This document shows positions 8,938 to 17,239 of a stretch of 64,000 nt of DNA, piece after piece. Source of the DNA: Cyclobacteriaceae bacterium (lineage in GTDB: Bacteria; Bacteroidota; Bacteroidia; Cytophagales; Cyclobacteriaceae); assembly GCA_028278225.1 (NCBI GenBank), contig JANQEU010000079.1:270166-334165 (forward strand), read 5' to 3'. The notes below the pieces were generated by a model, which saw nothing but the letters and a program-made list of their open reading frames with translations, was not told the DNA's origin and searched no databases. Each line of letters begins with the position of its first letter. Position 1 is the first letter of the stretch. A program made the translations under genes and the position numbers.

Positions 8938-8991
8938 ACGCAGGAGATATCTATGCATAAGTTTCAAATATGAATAGATCTCTCCCTGCGT
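8938..8991. other. long imperfect inverted repeat after the phosphofructokinase gene
   Basis: ACGCAGGAGATATCTAT (8938-8954) pairs with ATAGATCTCTCCCTGCGT (8974-8991) with one bulge and few mismatches, around a 19-base loop. No T-tract follows, so it is not a standard terminator. It could stabilise the operon mRNA 3' end or be an independent structured element. Confidence 0.5.
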
Positions 8992-9039
8992 TCGAGGTGA
9001 CCAGAAAAGTTTATCAACTATTCATAAGTCCGGAGTCAT

Positions 9040-9047
9040 TAGTTTTG
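9040..9047 (+). promoter_or_regulatory. -7 promoter box of mnmE
   Basis: TAGTTTTG matches TAnnTTTG and lies 19 bases before the mnmE ATG. Confidence 0.5.
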
Positions 9048-9066
9048 TAGACCAAATGCCCCCTCG

Positions 9067-10434
9067 ATGGCCCGGTTCGATGATACTATTGTTGCCCTTT
9101 CCACCCCGCCAGGCGTTGGCGCAATTGGTGTAATTCGGGTTTCGGGTAATGATGCCTTCAAAATTGTCAATACCCTTTTCGGGACGAAAGACCTGACCAG
9201 GGTAGACAGCCACACGCTGCATTATGGGGCACTGCAACAAAACGACCAAATCCTGGATGAAGTGGTTGTTTCCGTGTTTAAAGGCCCTAATTCATACACA
9301 AAAGAAGATGTCATCGAGATCTCCTGCCACGGCTCCAATTTTATCATTCAGCAGATCATCAGGGCCCTGATACAATCTGGCGCCAGGCTGGCAAAACCGG
9401 GTGAATTCACACAACGTGCCTTCCTTAATGGTCGTTTTGATCTGGCACAGGCAGAGGGGGTGGCTGACCTGATCAACGCCGAAAGTGAAGCCGCACATAT
9501 GGCTGCTCTCAGCCAAATGCGGGGAGGTATTTCCAGGGAAATTCAAAACCTCAGGGAAGAGTTGGTACATTTCGCTTCGATGATCGAGCTGGAACTCGAC
9601 TTTTCCGAAGAAGATGTTGAATTTGCGAGCCGGGATGAATTGAAAAAACTGGTTGACCGGATCCTGGAGGTAATAGAACCACTTTTGGAAAGTTTTCAGC
9701 TGGGAAATGCGATCAAAAATGGTATCCCTACTGTTATTGCCGGTAAACCGAACGCCGGTAAATCTACCCTGCTCAATGCCATTTTAAATGATGAACGTGC
9801 TATCGTTTCAGATATTCCCGGCACCACCAGGGATGTCATCGAGGATGAAATGGTCATCGAAGGCGTACATTTCAGATTTATCGACACCGCCGGAATTCGT
9901 GAAACGGATGACCGCGTGGAGAAGATTGGGGTCGAAAAGACGCATACTAAAATGCGGGAAGCTTCGCTGGTGCTCTATCTGATTGACCTGGCAAACGACC
10001 GGATCAAAGAAATTGAAAAACAAATTGAACAACTCGAAAGTAAGGGAGTTCCTTTTGTGTTGGTAGGAAATAAACTGGATAAGGCCCGGCAAGAGCTCAC
10101 GGATCACCTAAGTGGAAACGAGCATTTTGTGACCATTTCGGCACTCACCAGGGAAAATCTCAACGATCTCCGCAAGAAGATCCTGAAGATCATCCATTTG
10201 GATGATTTCAAGACAGGGAATACCATCATCACGAATTCAAGACATTTTGAGAGCCTCACCAAAACCAAAGCGGCATTGCTTCAGGTAATTGAAGGGCTAG
10301 ATAATCAAGTCACAAACGACTTTCTGGCATTGGATATCCGGAACGCATTGAATCACCTGGGGGAGATCACCGGAGAGATCACCACGGATGACCTGCTGGA
10401 TAATATATTCTCGAAGTTTTGTATTGGTAAGTAG
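9067..10434 (+). CDS. mnmE: tRNA uridine-5-carboxymethylaminomethyl GTPase MnmE
   Basis: With MnmG, this GTPase builds the modification at uridine 34 of the tRNA wobble position. The 455-residue protein has the full order: N-terminal folate-binding TrmE domain (DTIVALSTPPGVGAIGVIRV, to about 118), helical domain, and an inserted G domain with GKPNAGKST (G1), DIPGTTRD (switch region), DTAGIR (G3) and NKLD (G4). It ends in the family signature FSKFCIGK, whose Cys is needed for tRNA modification. The ATG at 9067 gives the usual N-terminus; the ATG at 9056 is out of frame. It appears to be monocistronic with its own promoter. Confidence 0.97.
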   Translation: MARFDDTIVALSTPPGVGAIGVIRVSGNDAFKIVNTLFGTKDLTRVDSHTLHYGALQQNDQILDEVVVSVFKGPNSYTKEDVIEISCHGSNFIIQQIIRALIQSGARLAKPGEFTQRAFLNGRFDLAQAEGVADLINAESEAAHMAALSQMRGGISREIQNLREELVHFASMIELELDFSEEDVEFASRDELKKLVDRILEVIEPLLESFQLGNAIKNGIPTVIAGKPNAGKSTLLNAILNDERAIVSDIPGTTRDVIEDEMVIEGVHFRFIDTAGIRETDDRVEKIGVEKTHTKMREASLVLYLIDLANDRIKEIEKQIEQLESKGVPFVLVGNKLDKARQELTDHLSGNEHFVTISALTRENLNDLRKKILKIIHLDDFKTGNTIITNSRHFESLTKTKAALLQVIEGLDNQVTNDFLALDIRNALNHLGEITGEITTDDLLDNIFSKFCIGK

Positions 10435-10496
10435 ATGATGTGTTAATATTTCCCCAACAATCCCTAAGTTCCCTAACTTCATGTCAAAATTTCACC

Positions 10497-11291
10497 ATGA
10501 AGAAAAAGAGTCCGGAAGAACAGAAGTTCGAAAACGATGTGAAGAAACTTAAAATACAGGCTGAATTTGGCGCCAGTATGTTTGAAAATCCTGAAGCTAA
10601 TTTACCACCAGAGGTAGAATCAAAGTGGCTGGACTCAATTATAGCATTTGAAAAAGCAGCTGAGAAAAAGGAAGTGAAAAAAATCAGGGAAGTACTGTCT
10701 TTTCCTGAATTACCTGCTCCGGAAAACCTGGATTCGACACAAATTACGAACGCATTGGGATCAGCAATTGAATTACTTAATCAAAAAGGAATAGAAGTTA
10801 GCTCGATTTATGATGTGCCTGACAAGGAAATGTACCGGTTCATTTGCGAGGATTTAATGGAGGTGGACATGAATATCATTGATTCACCGGGGTGGATCAC
10901 CACATTTACCTACGAAGAGTTTTACCCTAATCATGAAGAAGACCTGAAACGGGATGTTCGAGAATTTGTGGAAAGTATGTTAAAAGGCAAGCCTGGCCAA
11001 ATGGAATGGAAGCTCGAATCTCCCTTCTCCTATAACAATAGGGAATACAGCAACAGTGAATTTATTGATTTAGCTGAAAGATTTGGAAACGGGCGCCGCT
11101 TCTCACTTATTGAAATGACGATTGATACCCTGACTATATCTGAATTAAAGGGACATGTTTCAGCTCAATTGGAGTATCAAGAACACAACCAAGAAACCAA
11201 AAAAACAAAGCTCTCTTTCGAATTTGTCAATGAATATGATTGGTGGATGATCATAAAGGTATCGTTCCCTCCTATTGATATATCCTTTTAA
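10497..11291 (+). CDS. conserved hypothetical protein, acidic, soluble
   Basis: A 264-residue protein that I do not recognise as a named family. It is highly charged at the N-terminus (KKKSPEEQKFENDVKKL), has no signal peptide or membrane segment, and is helical in its first half. The second half looks like an alpha+beta domain (DLKRDVREFVESMLKGKPG, and a final MIIKVSFPPIDISF strand). ATG 10497 fits better than the GTG at 10440, whose extra 19 residues lie between mnmE and the gene and do not resemble protein. It stands alone between mnmE and higBA. Confidence 0.6.
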   Translation: MKKKSPEEQKFENDVKKLKIQAEFGASMFENPEANLPPEVESKWLDSIIAFEKAAEKKEVKKIREVLSFPELPAPENLDSTQITNALGSAIELLNQKGIEVSSIYDVPDKEMYRFICEDLMEVDMNIIDSPGWITTFTYEEFYPNHEEDLKRDVREFVESMLKGKPGQMEWKLESPFSYNNREYSNSEFIDLAERFGNGRRFSLIEMTIDTLTISELKGHVSAQLEYQEHNQETKKTKLSFEFVNEYDWWMIIKVSFPPIDISF

Positions 11292-11512
11292 CATATACTA
11301 TCTCAGCAGTATTTAGGAATAATCAGGCATGTTCTTGACCCAATAGTATAAAGAAGGCTTTAAGGGAGGATTTATAATAGAAAATATTTTCCGTTTTCGG
11401 GCTTAGAGTGGAAAATTTTTTCCAATCCAATCACCCTAAAAGCTCGGTGGCCTTTGCGATAATTAGTTTATCGTGCTTCACGAAAATAAGTTTATGATGT
11501 TGTGATTTATTA

Positions 11513-11535
11513 AAGTTTACTCTTTTAGTAAACTT
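11513..11535. promoter_or_regulatory. inverted repeat, likely HigA operator
   Basis: AAGTTTACT (11513-11521) and AGTAAACTT (11527-11535) are perfect complementary arms around a five-base spacer. The site ends six bases before the likely -7 box of higBA, the usual position for autorepression by the antitoxin. Confidence 0.55.
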
Positions 11536-11541
11536 ATTGCA

Positions 11542-11549
11542 TATCTTAG
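11542..11549 (+). promoter_or_regulatory. likely -7 box of higBA
   Basis: TATCTTAG is one base away from TAnnTTTG. The higB ATG starts eight bases later, predicting an almost leaderless mRNA. Confidence 0.4.
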
Positions 11550-11557
11550 CGTTTAAT

Positions 11558-11866
11558 ATGAAGGTTGGCTTTAAGACGAATGAACTGGAAAAACTCTATA
11601 TCACACCTTTGGAAGAGTTAAGGGGAAAGCAGAAATTCTCCAGAGAAGTGATTAAGCAGTATCAGGCGAAGGTTCGGATTTTGACTTTCATTGATAACCT
11701 TAAAGAACTGTATCCTATCCGGTCTCTGAATTTTGAAGCCCTGACAGGAAACAGGAAAGGCCAGTTTTCCATCAGATTGAATAAACAATTCCGACTGATT
11801 ATTGTGGAGGTGGAAGATGACCTAATTGAAATTGAGATAATTGAAATATCAAAACATTATGAGTAA
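11558..11866 (+). CDS. higB: HigB/RelE-family toxin
   Basis: A 102-residue toxin-like protein of the RelE/HigB fold, predicted to cleave mRNA on the ribosome. The shape is right: an N-terminal helical region, then SLNFEALTGNRKGQFSIRLN and QFRLIIVEVEDD, the core strands with the basic patch that includes the RLNKQFRL arginines. It starts at ATG 11558; the longer reading from 11537 would run into the promoter. Toxin first and antitoxin second is the normal HigBA order, and the end overlaps the antitoxin start by eight bases. It looks intact. Confidence 0.88.
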   Translation: MKVGFKTNELEKLYITPLEELRGKQKFSREVIKQYQAKVRILTFIDNLKELYPIRSLNFEALTGNRKGQFSIRLNKQFRLIIVEVEDDLIEIEIIEISKHYE

Positions 11867-12200
11867 GAATACAAAATTGGCCAACGACTTGATTCCCGGA
11901 TCAGCAATGCATCCAGGTGTTCTTTTAAAAGATGAATTGGAGACAAGGGAAATGAAGCAAATCGAACTAGCGCAACAATTAGGAATTGCCAAAAATGTAA
12001 TGTCAGAGCTTGTCAATGGCAAGCGCAATATCACACCGGAATTGGCCGTGAAACTGGAAGAAGCTCTCGGTATCAAAGCAGAGTTTTGGATGAAATACCA
12101 GGTTACTTATGAGATAGACAAAATCAGAATAAAGAACCGGAAGTCCGTTCAAAAGGCCAACATTCCACCTAAAGCCAAGCGTCAATCGGCTTCCATTTAA
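11859..12200 (+). CDS. higA: HigA antitoxin, XRE-family HTH
   Basis: A 113-residue HigA/VapI-type antitoxin. It contains the family opening PGSAMHPGVLLKDELETREM and a helix-turn-helix (QIELAQQLGIAKNVMSELVN, about residues 28-50), then PELAVKLEEALGIKAEFWM. It neutralises HigB and is expected to repress the operon by binding the inverted repeat upstream of higB. It starts at ATG 11859 inside the last codons of higB. Confidence 0.9.
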   Translation: MSKNTKLANDLIPGSAMHPGVLLKDELETREMKQIELAQQLGIAKNVMSELVNGKRNITPELAVKLEEALGIKAEFWMKYQVTYEIDKIRIKNRKSVQKANIPPKAKRQSASI

Positions 12201-12467
12201 TGATGATCCATGAATATCGAGAAGAATCGTCCTCCAAAACCCTGTACCCCATTTGTACCCCGACACCGTAACTCGTTGATTATCAAGAAAAGTTACTTTC
12301 TGTATCGGAAAGTGATCACATCTGAAATCCCTCCAATTTCTATTTGATCAACGATTTCTTTCACTAGAAGGAGCACAGAAGGATTATAAAGAACGTTTCT
12401 TACTCATTGAAGGATTAAACTTTCAAAGTTTTGTACCTTTTGGGAGTCAATAATCATTAGAACCACT
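12201..12467. other. gene-free stretch after higBA
   Basis: No coding region is supportable. It contains a GTACCCC direct repeat (spaced ATTT, about 12244-12261), a short hairpin ACTTTC...GAAAGT (12295-12313), and near its end TTTGTACCTTTTGG (12431-12444), a near-miss to a Bacteroidota promoter pointing right. Confidence 0.4.
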
Positions 12468-12584
12468 ATGGCAGAAATTAATAAGGAATATTCGAAATTT
12501 TCTAAAGTTAATGTTAATCAACCAGTAACTCCGGGAAGTTTTTCACCGGAACTCTCTGCACTGTGTTACCGGAGTAGTTGTTGA
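12468..12584 (+). pseudogene. possible truncated gene start at the PUL1 boundary
   Basis: An ATG follows a promoter-like TACCTTTT box and opens a 38-codon ORF starting MAEINKEYSKFSKVNV, ending in TGA. Its last part is antisense to the end of the SGNH gene. It reads like the first 20-25 codons of a real gene cut off where PUL1 begins. I cannot name the family, and chance is not excluded. Confidence 0.2.
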
Positions 12585-13706
12585 TAATTTACCTTTCGGT
12601 TCTCTCAGTACTTTTCGTATCAAATCCTCGTATGCCTGTGCGTATTGCAACATGCCATGGTCATTCGGATGACCGTAATCAGCATAGGAATCGATAGTAA
12701 AAGCCAGGTCCTCCTTCTCTAATAGATAAAGGTCCTTTACACCCTCTGCTATCAATGCATTAAACGCACGATTTAGTTCTTCTACCAATGCCTCGCTGTG
12801 GACTTTATTTCTTTCGTTTGTCTCCACGTTAGCAAAACCTTGATGGGTTGTCAAAATAACAGGAATACCTGATCGCTTAACCTTTAGCTTTCGAACCGCA
12901 TCCAATATGAGTTCGAATGTATTGTGCTTACCAGGTGTTAGATTAGGTAAACAGTCCAGAATGTACAACTTGGCATCAATCTCAGCGATCAGGTCAATCA
13001 ACTCAGGCTCCAATCTGCCATTCCCTGAGAAACCAAGATTTATTAGAGGTCTTTCCATTCGCCGTTCCAGGATGTTGGCCCATGACATACCCGGACGTGA
13101 AGCATTTGCCCCCTGACAAATGGACGTGCCATACGCGACTATTGGATTTTCACGTCGAAGTGGTAAAGGATTGAAAAAGAACTGTTCGCTAGTACCAATT
13201 TCAAGACTTTCCACCTCGTTGAAAAGGGGAAGTAAGAGTTGATATTCCCGGCCATTTTTGTTGTAGCTGAGAGATTCATCATCGATTATAAAGCTGTACT
13301 CACAAATTGTGGTATCAAAGGCATGCGTTCCCCAGCAACGAGTCCATCCTCCATCTTGAGTTTTAGCGTAAAGATCCAAACCACTCACACCACTGGAAGG
13401 AATTAGGGAATAGGAAATCTCTCCCTTGACCTTATACCTGACAGCAATAGAATCCGCATTTGACCAAAATCTTATGGACAGCCCCGCCGATTGCTTTGAA
13501 AGCCCCCAGACTTCTTTCCTGACATCATTTTCAGCTCGGGCTGGAAGCCTGTGGTAGATTGATTCAACTTCATCCGGCCATCCTTGCCCTGAGATGACTG
13601 GAAATTCGGAATTGATTGGATTCCACCATCTAAGTCTGTGCTCCTCTTGTGCCAGGATCGTATTCACGAGAAATACTGTCAGTAGCAGGGTTTTTAACTT
13701 CTTCAT
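12543..13706 (-). CDS. exported SGNH/GDSL esterase-like protein
   Basis: A 387-residue predicted periplasmic esterase. It has a signal peptide (KKLKTLLLTVFLVNTILAQ), an N-terminal beta-sandwich domain (about 25-180), and an SGNH-hydrolase domain from about 185. The visible catalytic blocks are AYGTSICQG (Ser 195), NLGFSGNG, and the C-terminal DYGHPNDHG, where Asp and His are expected. Two-domain proteins like this often remove acetyl groups from pectic or xylan-type glycans. It is the last gene of PUL1, 13 bases after the GH43-like gene. Substrate unknown; the esterase role is inferred. Confidence 0.8.
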   Translation of the reverse strand: MKKLKTLLLTVFLVNTILAQEEHRLRWWNPINSEFPVISGQGWPDEVESIYHRLPARAENDVRKEVWGLSKQSAGLSIRFWSNADSIAVRYKVKGEISYSLIPSSGVSGLDLYAKTQDGGWTRCWGTHAFDTTICEYSFIIDDESLSYNKNGREYQLLLPLFNEVESLEIGTSEQFFFNPLPLRRENPIVAYGTSICQGANASRPGMSWANILERRMERPLINLGFSGNGRLEPELIDLIAEIDAKLYILDCLPNLTPGKHNTFELILDAVRKLKVKRSGIPVILTTHQGFANVETNERNKVHSEALVEELNRAFNALIAEGVKDLYLLEKEDLAFTIDSYADYGHPNDHGMLQYAQAYEDLIRKVLREPKGKLSTTTPVTQCREFR

Positions 13707-13719
13707 ATAGCCTTGTGTA

Positions 13720-15228
13720 TCATTTCTTATTCAATTCTTCATAATTGAAGTATTTGAAATCAGCGCTACCATTCCCTATCACATACATGCCTGGTCTAAC
13801 AGATTTATACCCTCCGAAAATATTGTTTTGAAATCCTGAAATGTCCATTGACAATGGGATTTTTATCCAATCAAGTCCATTTAGCGAGTAAAAAAATGAA
13901 ACATCTTGCTCCGAATTTTGAATCCTTAGGTGGATCGACTTTACATTGACTTTTGTTGTAATTGGGCCAGGGAATTTAGAATGATCCCAGGTAGTATGTG
14001 TGAGATACAAAATTCCATCAGAAGCCAGCCCAAAAGAAATATATGCATCAGCTGAATAGAAGAAAGTGAGTCCGGCTTCAACGTCGGCTTTTATATTGAG
14101 TTCTGTGTCAACAATGTATGACCTATGATGAGGATTTACTGTCAACGGGTTAGATTCTCCTACCGAAGTATCTATCCCGGCTATTTCAAGACTGCCTACA
14201 TTAAATGAATATCGTTCTAATTCTAGCTTCTCGTAGGCCTGCCATTGGAGTCCCATTTTATCGCCCTCGAAATCATCACTAAGATCCAGGCCAATCACAG
14301 GTTGGAAGCTTTCCCAACCAGTCGGCCACTGATTCGAAAGAACCGGCCAACCATTGGAAGTCCATTCAATTGGAGAAATCAAGGTTGATCGTCCCCATGA
14401 TCTTTGATTATTATAATACCCATGGTAAATGGCGAACCAATTCTCGTCAGGACCTTCTAAAAAAGTAGCATGACCTTTTGACCACCATTCATCAGAGGTG
14501 CTTCGAGTCCAGATAACCGGATTGTAGGGTGAATTTTCCCATGGCCCAATTGGACTACCTGCTCTTGCAACAATCGCCATGTGACTGGTAGCCGGGCCCC
14601 CTGTACCTCCTTCGGCGCTAACCATAAAGTAGTAACCGTCCTTTTGAAAAAACTTAGGACTTTCCAGGCACGTACATTCGACATTTATTGAATCCGGAAT
14701 TGGCCAGCCATTGTAGAACTTTTTAGACTCAGATGTAAAGCTCAACCCATCCTTCGAGATTTCAGCTCCCCTCCCTTCATTTGTGTAAATGAATCTTCGG
14801 CCATCCGAAGTTGCCAAATGACCTGGATCTATTTCATGGAGGCCAATTGGATTCATAAGAATCTTTTCCGACCAACTTTCAAAAGGAGATTCGGAATATC
14901 TCACCCACAAGTTTTCCTTTCTTCCACCATACAAAAACAACTTTTCACCGTCGTTGGTAATTTCTGTGGCAAATAATTGTGGCTCTTGTCCAGCAAATGA
15001 AACAGGTTTCCATTCCTTCAAGTCTTTTGACCGAAATACCAACATGGATGGGACATACCCAACATTGTTTACGCTGACAAAATAGGTGCCATCTATCTCT
15101 GTAATCGTCGGATCAGCAGAATTGCCAGGAAATAATATCCTGGTCGGACTATCCTGAGCACAAGATGTCCAGGCTGATAAGGAAATAAATACAGCGCTTT
15201 CAAGAAATCTAATTGCCGTAGGAATCAT
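13720..15228 (-). CDS. GH43-like exported glycoside hydrolase
   Basis: A 502-residue protein with signal sequence (to about SAWTSCAQ) and a five-bladed propeller of the GH43/GH32/GH117 type. GNSADPTITEIDGTYFVS near residue 40 supplies the expected catalytic-base Asp, HEIDPGHLA the middle Asp, and CLESPKFFQKDGYYFM the Glu acid. The repeated WENSPYNPV and GHATFLEG segments are typical of the family. Residues about 315-500 form a beta-sandwich (FEGDKMGLQWQAYEKLE onward), as in GH43 enzymes with a C-terminal accessory domain. Such enzymes act on arabinosyl, xylosyl or galactosyl links. SusC/D linkage suggests a periplasmic or surface role. Confidence 0.85.
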   Translation of the reverse strand: MIPTAIRFLESAVFISLSAWTSCAQDSPTRILFPGNSADPTITEIDGTYFVSVNNVGYVPSMLVFRSKDLKEWKPVSFAGQEPQLFATEITNDGEKLFLYGGRKENLWVRYSESPFESWSEKILMNPIGLHEIDPGHLATSDGRRFIYTNEGRGAEISKDGLSFTSESKKFYNGWPIPDSINVECTCLESPKFFQKDGYYFMVSAEGGTGGPATSHMAIVARAGSPIGPWENSPYNPVIWTRSTSDEWWSKGHATFLEGPDENWFAIYHGYYNNQRSWGRSTLISPIEWTSNGWPVLSNQWPTGWESFQPVIGLDLSDDFEGDKMGLQWQAYEKLELERYSFNVGSLEIAGIDTSVGESNPLTVNPHHRSYIVDTELNIKADVEAGLTFFYSADAYISFGLASDGILYLTHTTWDHSKFPGPITTKVNVKSIHLRIQNSEQDVSFFYSLNGLDWIKIPLSMDISGFQNNIFGGYKSVRPGMYVIGNGSADFKYFNYEELNKK

Positions 15229-15237
15229 ATCATCAGT

Positions 15238-15936
15238 CTAGTCAAAAAAACCAATGATATCCTCAGTTTTCTCACCCCATAATTTGATATTATCGAACAT
15301 GCCCGTATCATCGAATGAACCAAACCCAACAAACCCTTCCCGGAAATGCAGGTCGTGTGCTTGCATAATTGGAGCACTCATATCGTCGAAGAACACATTG
15401 ATAATGCCCACTGCAGCATCCCGTTCCACTCGGACTTTGTGCCATTCATTTCCCCAATCAACTCCTTTCGAGACTTTCGAGGTTATGTTGGCTTGTGGTT
15501 CATCATTTACCAGAAATATGGAGTGGGCATAGGGATCGGCAATCGAAGAGATATGCACGTAGTAATAGTTTGTTGGATCCTTCATACCAAAGAAAATGCA
15601 CAAATCCCGGTGTGAATATTCAATACTTGTCTGCTTAACATCAACTTCAAGGACGAAGCTCCCAACTCGTACCGCCTTCAGGACTGCAATATTGAACGGT
15701 GAGCTCACTGGTAATATGTATCTGCTATTTCTAAATAATTCAAGCGCATGATTGTTTGCACTATCTGAGATAGTCCAGGCATCATTATCCGAAAACTCGA
15801 ATTCGGTGAACTTCACATCATCCTCAAAGTTGTTTTCATATAACAAAGGGTAATTCTGACAGTTGGCTTCATAAACCAACAACCACATAATCAAAATCGC
15901 TGACACCACCTTTCGCAATCCTAAAGCCGCTTTCAT
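15238..15936 (-). CDS. exported LamG/concanavalin-like domain protein
   Basis: A 232-residue protein with a signal peptide (starting MKAALGLRK, cleaved near YEANCQ) and a single jelly-roll domain: LYENNFEDDVKFTEFEF, WTISDSANNHALEL, EWHKVRVERDA and REGFVGFGSFDDTGMFDNIKLWG. This is the pattern of LamG, DUF1080 and 3-keto-glucoside-hydrolase-like folds. I see no certain catalytic residue, so it may bind or hydrolyse a glycan. The ATG at 15936 is preferred to a GTG three codons upstream. The next gene starts nine bases after its stop. Confidence 0.65.
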   Translation of the reverse strand: MKAALGLRKVVSAILIMWLLVYEANCQNYPLLYENNFEDDVKFTEFEFSDNDAWTISDSANNHALELFRNSRYILPVSSPFNIAVLKAVRVGSFVLEVDVKQTSIEYSHRDLCIFFGMKDPTNYYYVHISSIADPYAHSIFLVNDEPQANITSKVSKGVDWGNEWHKVRVERDAAVGIINVFFDDMSAPIMQAHDLHFREGFVGFGSFDDTGMFDNIKLWGEKTEDIIGFFD

Positions 15937-15951
15937 CGATTGCACGGAATT

Positions 15952-17235
15952 CTATAATCCCAAATTGGTTATTGCCGGATCATCACTTGCATAATCATAA
16001 GCCCTCCAAAACTTCTGATCTCCTCCTCCATTATATTTCCAAACAACATCATTACCAGGTGTCACTTCCCAGAATCCAAAGTCTCCTTCACATATCAGTG
16101 TATTACCATTATCCAGCCTTACGGCTCCTGAAATACCTCCAGCATATAAGTGAGGGTCCGTAAAACTCCAGACGATTTCGGGTTCGTTATTTTGATTTGG
16201 GATGAGCTCAAAAACCTCAGGCATTTTCAATTCATAAACCGTAGATTGTCTAACATTTTTCCCGTTATTGTAGACCAAAATATTATCTGCTCCTGGCTCA
16301 TTACTCTCCAGATAGTTAGGAAAATGAACATTATAAAAGAGACGTGTTCCTAGCTCGCTACCATACGCAGTAGGATTACCGAACCGATATATTAAATCTC
16401 CACCTTTCCCATAGCGTCCTCCTAAATGAGAAGAAGCCTCGGAAATTGTGGTACTATGATCAATTACCCATACTTCTCCAAAAGCATTTACACTCATATA
16501 AATGACATCCTTATTCCTATCATAATCAATGCCATTTGCATGCATTATGTCGCCGTTTAGACCCCTTGAATCGTCATTTTCAAAAACATAGCTATGGTTA
16601 ATCAACTGCGGATATTCACTCACTTCACCATAATTCGGCTTATTTGTATCAACAGATTGAACAATGTGATCATAACTATGCCACTCCCATACGACTGCTT
16701 CAGTCTTTGGGTCTACTTCAATAAGTGCTTCCGTGTATAGATCATAACCCACGTCAATCCCCATGCTCTGAGCATCTTCAAATGGTAATCTTTCCCAAAC
16801 CAGGAAAATAACATTTCCATTTGGTAGCATTTCGACATCATGATGAGTTATATAATCCTCTGAATGGTAAATAAATTCCCAATCTACAGATCCATCCAAA
16901 TCCAGTATTCGTACTATTCCGCCGAAACCTCCGAAAGAAATCATTGGCTCATCTACCTTGAACATTCCCAACATCCTTCCGTCCGGTAGTATTTCCAGAT
17001 CTTGCCCGAGCCTGTCCTCAAAAGACCATTCAAATAATTCGTTTCCTTTCTTATCCATTAAGAATGCCCTTTGTCCTCCATTATTCATGCTTAGAACCAG
17101 ACTATTTTCCAGCAATGCTTCATTGAACACTTCAATTTCATTTGGTAAATACTCTAAAGGATCGATATTACATTCTTCATCTGTCCCACATGAAAATAAC
17201 AAGATCATAATCAGAACTGATTGAAAGTACCTCAT
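15952..17235 (-). CDS. arylsulfotransferase (ASST)-family lipoprotein
   Basis: A 427-residue lipoprotein (LLFSCG lipobox, Cys 16) with a beta-propeller of the arylsulfate sulfotransferase family. Recognisable repeats are HHDVEMLPNGNVIF, the YTEALIEVDPKTEAVVWEWH blade, HANGIDYDRNKDVIYMSVNA, WVIDHSTT, and GKGGDLIYRFGNPTAYG followed by LFYNVHFPNY. Known ASSTs move sulfate between phenolic compounds through a catalytic His. Several His residues sit in the conserved blocks, but which is catalytic cannot be fixed by eye. Its place inside a glycan locus, between a LamG-like protein and the large orphan lipoprotein, is unusual. It could instead be a propeller adapted to glycan binding. Confidence 0.75.
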   Translation of the reverse strand: MRYFQSVLIMILLFSCGTDEECNIDPLEYLPNEIEVFNEALLENSLVLSMNNGGQRAFLMDKKGNELFEWSFEDRLGQDLEILPDGRMLGMFKVDEPMISFGGFGGIVRILDLDGSVDWEFIYHSEDYITHHDVEMLPNGNVIFLVWERLPFEDAQSMGIDVGYDLYTEALIEVDPKTEAVVWEWHSYDHIVQSVDTNKPNYGEVSEYPQLINHSYVFENDDSRGLNGDIMHANGIDYDRNKDVIYMSVNAFGEVWVIDHSTTISEASSHLGGRYGKGGDLIYRFGNPTAYGSELGTRLFYNVHFPNYLESNEPGADNILVYNNGKNVRQSTVYELKMPEVFELIPNQNNEPEIVWSFTDPHLYAGGISGAVRLDNGNTLICEGDFGFWEVTPGNDVVWKYNGGGDQKFWRAYDYASDDPAITNLGL

Positions 17236-17239
17236 AGTG

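Noticed and set aside
11380..11436. GAAAATATTTTC palindrome and a nearby GGAAAATTTTTTCC
   Set aside because: AT-rich and imperfect as a pair; could arise by chance and is far from the higB promoter.
12244..12261. GTACCCC repeated after ATTT, reminiscent of integrase arm sites
   Set aside because: Only two short copies, no integrase, no tRNA and no matching distal copy seen.
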